A stretch of 26,287 nt of DNA from a virus, in IMG/VR virus record IMGVR_UViG_3300005939_000043, positions 1-26,287 of that record. One strand, 5' to 3'. Positions within the stretch are counted from its first letter, which is position 1; each line of letters opens with the position of its first letter. Shown in pieces: positions 21,150 to 26,287 of the stretch. The position numbers and the translations under genes are program-made. The notes below the pieces were generated by a model. It was given only the letters and a program-made list of their open reading frames with translations. It had not been told where the DNA came from and made no database searches.

Positions 21150-22029
21150 ATTATCGAGAAACGAAGAATATCTTGGCAAAAAGAAGTCAACCTTCTGGGC
21201 CTCTGAGTCAGAGATCATGGCCTTTGAGATCTTCCATAGGTGGATAGGAACTAAGCCTACCAATCCTATAAGTGAAGAGAAGCTTATGATGTTAAAGATG
21301 CGCAAGCTTACGGAAGAAGCCGTTATTCTCTTCCTAAGAAAGTCCGGAAAACTTATAGAAAGATTTTCCAATGACGAGAGATGTTTTTTCGAATGGGGCA
21401 AACACAAGGTCCCGATCTCTGGATATCCTGATGCAGGAATAGAGATAAACGGCGAAGAAATCATTGTAGAAGTAAAAACGTATTACGGAGGATTTCAGCA
21501 TAGCAGGGTACGGATAGGAGATGTAAAGACATCTTATCTGTCTCAGTTAGCTATCTATCTATATCACTTAAAGATCAAGCGAGGAATTCTATTAATGATT
21601 AATCAAGGTACTGGCGAGCGATATGAGTACGACTTGTATCAAACTGGAGACAATCCTCATCACTTTATCTGTCCCGACAATACGGTTGAGATAGATCTAG
21701 AACGAGTCTTTAAGAGATTCGAGAAGATCTGGATTGAGAACGTCAAGCCAGGAATAGAACCAAAAATAGAATACCTATATAAATATCCTGTTGATAAGAT
21801 TAATTGGGATAATGTATCATCCTCTATAATCTCTAAGGCGCGAAACGATAAATCTGTTCACGGAGATTGGCAAATCAAGTACAGTGACTTCAAAGACATG
21901 ATTGTTAAGAAGCAAGGAACGTGCCTAGGATATTCAGAAAAAGAGCTAGAGATAATTAGAAAAGTAACCACTGGATATTCTACTCGTAAAAAGAATCAAG
22001 TAAGATTCGATCCGAGCGAATTAAAATAA
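21112..22029 (+). CDS. PD-(D/E)XK nuclease, RecB/Cas4-like
   Basis: ATG 21112 (MSLIIPLLDESIK) is preferred because the extension upstream reads as a random frame inside the previous gene. The nuclease core shows D107 in GYPDAG, E120-V-K122 in IIVEVKTY and a QxxxY motif (Q145, Y149 in SYLSQLAIYLYHL), with an upstream Glu in LTEEAVILFL. These are the metal-binding and core residues of the RecB-type exonuclease superfamily. No iron-sulphur Cys cluster of true Cas4 is visible, so I call it Cas4-like in fold only. With the SbcC-like ATPase downstream it probably processes DNA ends for phage recombination or replication. 305 aa, intact. Confidence 0.85.
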   Translation: MSLIIPLLDESIKLSRNEEYLGKKKSTFWASESEIMAFEIFHRWIGTKPTNPISEEKLMMLKMRKLTEEAVILFLRKSGKLIERFSNDERCFFEWGKHKVPISGYPDAGIEINGEEIIVEVKTYYGGFQHSRVRIGDVKTSYLSQLAIYLYHLKIKRGILLMINQGTGERYEYDLYQTGDNPHHFICPDNTVEIDLERVFKRFEKIWIENVKPGIEPKIEYLYKYPVDKINWDNVSSSIISKARNDKSVHGDWQIKYSDFKDMIVKKQGTCLGYSEKELEIIRKVTTGYSTRKKNQVRFDPSELK

Positions 22030-22030
22030 C

Positions 22031-22207
22031 ATGACTAAAGAAAAGATAATACAATACAGACCAATCAATAGAAAAAGGCGTATTAAATGTGGAAGATGGA
22101 CTTGGTCTACAACATGTCCAGCGCATTTACCAATGACACTCCAAAGATTGGGACATAAAATAGATATTATAGAAGGATTTGAAGTTATTAAATCTAAGAT
22201 TAAATAA
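22031..22207 (+). CDS. Small hypothetical protein (58 aa)
   Basis: Starts 1 nt after the nuclease stop. Basic N-terminus (KEKIIQYRPINRKRRIK), two Cys (C20, C29) in the middle and a beta-alpha-like C-terminus. Unknown family. Confidence 0.65.
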   Translation: MTKEKIIQYRPINRKRRIKCGRWTWSTTCPAHLPMTLQRLGHKIDIIEGFEVIKSKIK

Positions 22208-22221
22208 ACATAACGGAATCT

Positions 22222-22425
22222 ATGAACCATAAACAAAAACTAAAGCTTGCTAGGCGATTGAGGGGTAGTGAAGAAACAAAGCACAATGTTCCGGTGTTTC
22301 AATCGAAAGCATGGAATGAAAGAAAAACCGCTATCCAAGAAAAAGTTGAGCGTAAGATAAAAAAGCGCCGAAAAAAAATGAGAAAAAAGCAAAATAAAAA
22401 CAAACAAAATTTATGGAGAAAATAA
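22222..22425 (+). CDS. Highly basic small protein (67 aa)
   Basis: Over a third of residues are Lys or Arg, concentrated in the C-terminal half (KKRRKKMRKKQNKNKQN). Probably binds nucleic acid non-specifically. Overlaps the KTSC gene by 13 nt. Confidence 0.6.
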   Translation: MNHKQKLKLARRLRGSEETKHNVPVFQSKAWNERKTAIQEKVERKIKKRRKKMRKKQNKNKQNLWRK

Positions 22426-22652
22426 AACATCATTCAGTAGTATCGTCAAACATTCAATCAGCTGGATATGACGAGACAAGCAGAAGTCTTGAGATAACAT
22501 TTAGTAATGGATCTACTTATAGATATGACGAAATTCCACGTTATATTTATGAAGGTATCTTTAAGTCTGATTCTCCCGGTGGATTTGTCCAGAAGTGGAT
22601 TGTTAGGGGTAAGTATAAGAACAAAAAACTTGGAGCTAAACCAAAAAAATAA
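22413..22652 (+). CDS. KTSC-domain protein (79 aa)
   Basis: The whole protein fits the KTSC domain pattern (a small domain also found after lysyl-tRNA synthetase): SSNIQSAGYDETSRSLEITF, NGSTYRYDEIP, IYEGIFKSDSPGGF and a basic tail. KTSC proteins are common in phages next to recombination genes; biochemical function is not established, RNA or DNA binding has been suggested. It lies between the nuclease and the SbcC-like ATPase. Confidence 0.85.
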   Translation: MEKIKHHSVVSSNIQSAGYDETSRSLEITFSNGSTYRYDEIPRYIYEGIFKSDSPGGFVQKWIVRGKYKNKKLGAKPKK

Positions 22653-22653
22653 C

Positions 22654-22818
22654 ATGAAGCTATATTACCTAATACCGCTTATTATCTTAGCTGAAATGAT
22701 AATTACATTTATCTCTCTAAGTTATAGCAGAAAAAGGATAGAAGTTGCTTTCATGTTTTGTATCGCTAACATCATATCTGCACTATTGGTCTTGATGATT
22801 ATATTAAAAACAACTTAA
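22654..22818 (+). CDS. Two-span small membrane protein (54 aa)
   Basis: Two hydrophobic segments (about 4-22 and 31-50) flank a basic loop (SYSRKRIE). Starts 1 nt after the KTSC stop and abuts the ATPase start (TAAATG). Membrane proteins embedded in recombination operons can be exclusion factors; here unknown. Confidence 0.65.
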   Translation: MKLYYLIPLIILAEMIITFISLSYSRKRIEVAFMFCIANIISALLVLMIILKTT

Positions 22819-24006
22819 ATGAAAATTATAGAATTAAAATCAAATAACATTAAAAAATTGAAGGCCGTTGAGCTAAAGCTTGACGAGAATAAAAATGTCA
22901 TATTAGTCACTGGAAAGAATGGTCAAGGAAAGACTTCGGTTCTAGACTCAATATGGTACGCGCTGGGTGGCAAGAAAGCTGCACAGCAAAAGCCAATCCG
23001 TGATGGCGAAGAGAAGGCCGAGATCGAAATAGATCTAGATGGATATATCGTAAAGAGAACATTCACTGAAAGCGGTTCATATCTATCTGTTACGAATGGC
23101 GAAGGATCTAAATATAGCAATCCACAGGAATTCCTTGATTATGTGGTTGGAAGCTTATCGTTTGATCCTCTGGAGTTTTCAAGGCTCGACAATAAAAAAC
23201 AAGTTGACGAGCTTACAAGAGTCGTTGGGCTTGATCTCTCACCGTTAGATGAAAAGAAGAAGGAACTTACCCAGGATAGATTATTAGTTGGTAGACAAAT
23301 AAAAGCCATGCCAACAAGATTACCTGAATCAATTCAGGAATCGCAAAAAATATTAAAGGAAAATCCCAAGATTCCGTCCATGCAAGAGCTTGTATCAAAA
23401 TTTAATGACGCCAGTGCTGAAGTAAGTAATTACGAGCGCGCACTTAAAGCTATTAAGGAACAAGAACTTTATGTTAAAGATGCTCGTTCAGCGATAGTAA
23501 ACCTTAAAAAAGTAAAGAAACCTTTACATGACTTAACTGCCATGAAAGATGAGATTAGTAACATACAATCTCTTAGCGAGCAGATAGTAAGCTCTAGGCA
23601 GGTCGTTGAAGATGCTGATAAAATAGATAAGGCCAAGAGCGAATACGATAAGCTTACTAGGGTTATTGCTGGTATTGATAAAGAGAAAAAGGATAAGCTA
23701 TCGAAAGTAAAGATGCCTGTAAGTGGGCTTAGTTGGGAAGAAGACGGGGTTTTGTACAATAACATTCCTTATAGTCAAATATCCGCAGCTGAACAACTAA
23801 GAGTATCAATGGCCATCGCAATGGCTAGTAATCCAAAGCTCAAAGTCATTCTGATCAGAGACGGCTCTCTCCTCGATAGCGATAATATGAAAGTTATAGA
23901 AAGCATGGCTAAAGATAAGGATTGGCAAGTTTGGATCGAACGAGTTGATAATTCCGGTAAAGTCGGAATATTTATGGAAGATGGCGAGATTAAAAAGATT
24001 AATTAA
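22819..24006 (+). CDS. SbcC/Rad50-like AAA-type ATPase, compact phage form
   Basis: The N-terminus has the SMC/Rad50 pattern: MKIIELKSNNIKKLKAVEL, then Walker A GKNGQGKTS (32-40) and LDSIWYALGG. The middle (about 165-295) is a short coiled coil. The C-terminal lobe has SAAEQLRVSMAIAMASNPK (322-340), taking the place of the ABC signature region, and VILIRDGSLLDSD as Walker B/D-loop. At 395 aa it lacks the long coiled coil and zinc hook of SbcC and resembles the compact phage recombination ATPases. An Asp rather than Asp-Glu pair appears in Walker B (RDGS), so hydrolysis may be unusual. With the PD-(D/E)XK nuclease 0.8 kb upstream it probably forms a DNA-end-processing pair. Confidence 0.85.
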   Translation: MKIIELKSNNIKKLKAVELKLDENKNVILVTGKNGQGKTSVLDSIWYALGGKKAAQQKPIRDGEEKAEIEIDLDGYIVKRTFTESGSYLSVTNGEGSKYSNPQEFLDYVVGSLSFDPLEFSRLDNKKQVDELTRVVGLDLSPLDEKKKELTQDRLLVGRQIKAMPTRLPESIQESQKILKENPKIPSMQELVSKFNDASAEVSNYERALKAIKEQELYVKDARSAIVNLKKVKKPLHDLTAMKDEISNIQSLSEQIVSSRQVVEDADKIDKAKSEYDKLTRVIAGIDKEKKDKLSKVKMPVSGLSWEEDGVLYNNIPYSQISAAEQLRVSMAIAMASNPKLKVILIRDGSLLDSDNMKVIESMAKDKDWQVWIERVDNSGKVGIFMEDGEIKKIN

Positions 24007-24012
24007 AAAAAC

Positions 24013-24378
24013 ATGAAACAAACACATCTAATCGCAAGATCAAATCCAGATGATCTCAAAAAAAAGAAAGATGAGATTATTAAAAATGAGACCAATAAGA
24101 GACAATTAATAAAATGGAGTGATACAGCAGTCGAAACTAGGACTAAATTATTCATCTTCAAAGTTGTTTCTCTTCCAAGAAATTTACTAGATCAAATAAA
24201 AGGTTACGATTTTGTCGACGCGGAACCATTATTAGAGGATTTAGACAAGTTTGTGAGTGAAATAGGGGTAGTTTGTGGTAAAATAGACAAAAGCGACACC
24301 AAGACCTCACCAGAAGCACCAGACGCCACAGAGAAGAAGGATACGAAAGAAACGAAGGATAGTTCAAGTAAGCAATAA
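24013..24378 (+). CDS. Hypothetical protein with charged disordered tail (121 aa)
   Basis: Helical basic N-terminal 95 residues and a Ser/Thr/Lys/Asp-rich disordered tail (TKTSPEAPDATEKKDTKETK). It follows the ATPase gene by 6 nt and may be an accessory of that module. No family recognised. Confidence 0.7.
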   Translation: MKQTHLIARSNPDDLKKKKDEIIKNETNKRQLIKWSDTAVETRTKLFIFKVVSLPRNLLDQIKGYDFVDAEPLLEDLDKFVSEIGVVCGKIDKSDTKTSPEAPDATEKKDTKETKDSSSKQ

Positions 24379-24404
24379 TAAATGTAACTGAAGGGCACAC
24401 AAGT

Positions 24405-24752
24405 ATGAAATTTAACGTCACAAGAAAAATCTGCTTGACAAATATCGATAAAAAGATTTGGCCGTATGAAACGGAAGATCTTGGCGTTATTGAAGCTGAC
24501 AGTTTTGAGGAAGCATACAAAATTGTCGATCCGGCAGTTGCGGAACGCATCGGATATTATCGAGCAAAAGCAGAGGCAATAAATAATGCAAAAACTAAAC
24601 CGAAGACACCAAAATTAAAATTACCAGACCTGACTCCAGCTCCGGCCCCGACTCCAATTCTAAGTCAGCCAGCCACAGCTTTGCCTCCAATGACTCCTCC
24701 TATGACTCCAAGTGATACAGCCTCTCAACCGCCAGTAGAATTTCAAGTATAA
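24405..24752 (+). CDS. Small domain plus proline-rich tail (115 aa)
   Basis: Residues 1-60 form a beta/alpha domain (FNVTRKICLTNIDKKIW, GVIEADSFEEAYKIVD). Residues 65-115 are Pro/Thr-rich (PAPAPTPILSQP, PPMTPPMTPS), likely extended. The tail may recruit partners. Function unknown. Confidence 0.7.
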   Translation: MKFNVTRKICLTNIDKKIWPYETEDLGVIEADSFEEAYKIVDPAVAERIGYYRAKAEAINNAKTKPKTPKLKLPDLTPAPAPTPILSQPATALPPMTPPMTPSDTASQPPVEFQV

Positions 24753-24754
24753 TT

Positions 24755-24970
24755 ATGAAAGAATATTACACGCCACAAGAAGCAGCCGAGCTATTATCTG
24801 TAAATAAATATCTTATCTTACGTTTTATTAATACAGGTAAGCTTGTTGCATCTAACTTAGGAACCGGCCAGAGATCCGTGTATAGAATCTCTAGGGAAGA
24901 AATTGATAAATTCATCAAAAAAAGTAAGAACAAAAAAGATGACAAACAAAACAGAAATACCAAGGATTAA
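24755..24970 (+). CDS. Excisionase-family HTH DNA-binding protein (71 aa)
   Basis: YYTPQEAAELLSVNKYLILR at residues 4-23, then FINTGKLVASNLGTG and YRISREEIDKFI, match the MerR-like winged HTH of excisionase-type DNA-binding domains, followed by a Lys-rich tail. No integrase is in the window, so it may be a regulator rather than a recombination directionality factor. Its 3' end overlaps the next gene by 32 nt. Confidence 0.85.
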   Translation: MKEYYTPQEAAELLSVNKYLILRFINTGKLVASNLGTGQRSVYRISREEIDKFIKKSKNKKDDKQNRNTKD

Positions 24971-25448
24971 AAAAATAGCTGAAGTTGGAGAAAATCCTTT
25001 TCAGTGTATTGAAAAAACGGAAAGCATATTACAAGGATGGGATAGCACTATATCTAAAACTGTTTATTTGTTCAAGACCGACGATGGAAGTTGGGGATAT
25101 TTTGATAAAGAAACCAGTCAAGTTATCCCAATAAGTCAGTGGAAGGAAAAAGCTGCATGGATAAATGGCCACTGGGTTAAGATGGCTCTGTATCATAGAG
25201 TGCATGTTAGGTTCTCAGAAGAAGTATCTTACTCTGAATGGAATAGCGAAGAGAAAAAGCAGTATAGTGATTCAACACTAGAAGCAATAATTACAATGAC
25301 AGATACCTCTTACAAATCTCTCATTGAACAGATGACCGGTAGAGAACGAGATTCATTCTTTAAGTTTGGATTTACCACCAGAAAAATGGGAAAAAGAACA
25401 ATCACTTATGTTGATAAAGTTTTATGGGTTAATCCGGATAAAAAGTAG
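24939..25448 (+). CDS. Hypothetical protein (169 aa)
   Basis: ATG 24939 (MTNKTEIPRIKKIAEVG) is chosen; an in-frame TTG upstream is unlikely. Rich in Trp and Tyr (GWDSTISKTVYLFKTDDGSW, KAAWINGHWVKMALYHRV), a beta-rich central part and helical C-terminal half. The family was not recognised. Ends in TAG. Confidence 0.75.
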   Translation: MTNKTEIPRIKKIAEVGENPFQCIEKTESILQGWDSTISKTVYLFKTDDGSWGYFDKETSQVIPISQWKEKAAWINGHWVKMALYHRVHVRFSEEVSYSEWNSEEKKQYSDSTLEAIITMTDTSYKSLIEQMTGRERDSFFKFGFTTRKMGKRTITYVDKVLWVNPDKK

Positions 25449-25507
25449 TATAATCAATAATATCAAAGGTCGACTAAAAATAAGTAATTAATTGAAAAAA
25501 CAATAAC

Positions 25508-25714
25508 ATGAATGGAAAAAGAATTCCTGGTATGGCTCCAGATGCAGCCTCATTACCAGAAGACAAACACATCGCACGCGGTAGCATGCCAGACATGCCA
25601 CAAGAAGAGAATTCTGTAGAAGTTTCCGATAAGGCCCCTATAACAAAACCAAAGAAACTTGAAAAGAAAGTAAAGAAAGGAATTAAGCTTGATAAAAAGA
25701 AACTTAAAAAATAA
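25508..25714 (+). CDS. Small lysine-tailed protein (68 aa)
   Basis: Pro/Met/Asp-containing N-terminal half without clear structure and a C-terminal Lys run (KKLEKKVKKGIKLDKKKLKK). A TATAAT at about 25450, 59 nt before the ATG, may be its promoter. Possibly nucleic-acid binding. Confidence 0.6.
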   Translation: MNGKRIPGMAPDAASLPEDKHIARGSMPDMPQEENSVEVSDKAPITKPKKLEKKVKKGIKLDKKKLKK

Positions 25715-25716
25715 TT

Positions 25717-26073
25717 ATGTCAAAAAAGAACAAAAACAAAATCGTTGCTACTCCTGAATCTGTGTGGAGACAAAGATGCGCAGAGTCTAATGGCACGATG
25801 ATTGCTGTTCCATCCGGGATGGAAGTGGCAACAACCGAATTTCAGAAGAAAAGCGAAGCATTTATCGGAAAGGCAAGAGAATTTGATAAGCTAAATGTAG
25901 AATTCGATGTTTATGCAAAGAACTTCTGGTTCGCAATGCGTCAAGCTATCGAGAAAATTGGAGATGAAGATATTTTTACAAAAAATATCGGATGGAATGA
26001 ATTAGCTAAAAAAGAAGGAGTAAGTATCATAAATCTTTCTTCAGCCAACAAGCCCCAGCCGATGAAGATGTAA
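25717..26073 (+). CDS. Hypothetical protein, last gene of the rightward operon (118 aa)
   Basis: A basic start (MSKKNKNK), a helical body (residues about 35-90) with FDVYAKNFWFAMRQAIEKIG, and an acidic-to-polar end. Followed by in-frame TAA TAA TAA and then the terminator at 26084. Unknown family. Confidence 0.75.
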   Translation: MSKKNKNKIVATPESVWRQRCAESNGTMIAVPSGMEVATTEFQKKSEAFIGKAREFDKLNVEFDVYAKNFWFAMRQAIEKIGDEDIFTKNIGWNELAKKEGVSIINLSSANKPQPMKM

Positions 26074-26083
26074 TAATAAAAAG

Positions 26084-26116
26084 GCCCGATGTTCCTGTAG
26101 ATATCGGGCTTTTTTT
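26084..26116 (+). terminator. Intrinsic terminator ending the rightward operon
   Basis: GCCCGAT (26084-26090) pairs with ATCGGGC (26103-26109), 12-nt loop, then seven T. Confidence 0.9.
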
Positions 26117-26128
26117 ATATATAGAATA

Positions 26129-26160
26129 AAGGGCGAAGCTATCTCCGCCCTTGTTTTATT
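26129..26160 (+). terminator. Second, back-up intrinsic terminator
   Basis: AAGGGCG (26129-26135) pairs with CGCCCTT (26146-26152), followed by GTTTTATT. It overlaps the 3' end of the convergent minus-strand frame. Confidence 0.65.
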
Positions 26161-26287
26161 TTATCCAACCTTTCTAGAAGTTGAATAACTTCTCTTAGGG
26201 TTCTTAACCCAAAGATTTTGTGCCAACAAGCATGCTTCTCTATCTCAATCAAAAGGAGGTTGTTTGGTGTAGCGCGCCCACCCCGCG
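26139..26287 (-). CDS. C-terminal fragment of a convergent gene (right edge)
   Basis: The frame is open on the minus strand from the right edge to TAG at 26141-26139: 48 codons with a protein-like helical composition (LLLIEIEKHACWHKIFGLRT). The start is beyond the window. If real, it shows that leftward transcription resumes to the right of the early module. The GC-rich last 20 bases may be atypical sequence. Confidence 0.45.
   Translation of the reverse strand, partial: RGGRATPNNLLLIEIEKHACWHKIFGLRTLREVIQLLERLDKIKQGRR

Noticed and set aside
21112-22029. True Cas4
   Set aside because: The nuclease core fits, but the Cys cluster for an iron-sulphur centre is missing and no CRISPR genes are present.
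24755-24970. Evidence for a temperate integration module
   Set aside because: The excisionase-type HTH alone is not enough; no integrase or attachment site was seen.

Overview
The window is part of a tailed double-stranded DNA phage or prophage genome, AT-rich, probably not integrated here (no integrase or host genes seen). It divides into a leftward (minus strand) packaging and virion module, a 2.2 kb non-coding control region, and a rightward (plus strand) early-type module of about 36 short, tightly packed genes. The host cannot be fixed from sequence. Three hints are available: nearly all genes have A-rich leaders without a Shine-Dalgarno sequence; none of the 41 complete genes I call ends in TGA (35 TAA, 6 TAG); and a 3D-type wall hydrolase fold plus a muralytic-enzyme-like C-terminal motif imply a peptidoglycan-containing host. 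A host with reassigned or little-used TGA, for example within the candidate phyla radiation, is possible but unproven.

Left module, 1-11285, minus strand, in transcription order: putative small terminase, large terminase, portal, two uncharacterised probable virion proteins (611 and 448 aa), and a giant protein of more than 1350 aa that runs off the left edge. Genes are separated by 1-21 nt or overlap, so they form one operon. A good sigma-70-type promoter lies just upstream (-35 at 11330-11335, -10 at 11307-11312). No major capsid protein is recognised; it is presumably outside the window.

Control region, 11286-13483: no convincing gene. It holds a short terminator-bounded transcript unit (about 11360-11475), then about 1.1 kb dense in perfect hairpins ending in an intrinsic terminator (11480-12612). 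This looks like a large structured non-coding RNA of the general GOLLD/ROOL kind or something new. Next come a cluster of TGTACA palindromes, a strong terminator, perfect DnaA-box sequences at both ends, and four ATTG-core repeats spaced exactly 10 bp apart that run into a near-consensus promoter (13419-13447) firing into the right module.

Right module, 13484-26073, plus strand: small hypothetical proteins, several small membrane proteins, zinc-ribbon and HTH proteins, a 3D-domain (RlpA-like fold) membrane-anchored protein, and a recombination/nuclease cluster (PD-(D/E)XK nuclease, KTSC-domain protein, compact SbcC/Rad50-like ATPase), then an excisionase-type HTH protein. It ends at an intrinsic terminator (26084-26116), facing a probable minus-strand gene that enters from the right edge.

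The most unusual part of the right module is 16716-18687. A compact structured RNA is followed by three tRNA-like elements (two of about 60 nt, one of 220 nt) and five copies of an about 25-37 bp repeat. Each complete repeat either follows a tRNA-like element or supplies the last codons and stop of one gene; most also supply the -10-like box and start of the next. This cassette-like arrangement, and the 1.1 kb structured RNA, are the best candidates for an undescribed system.
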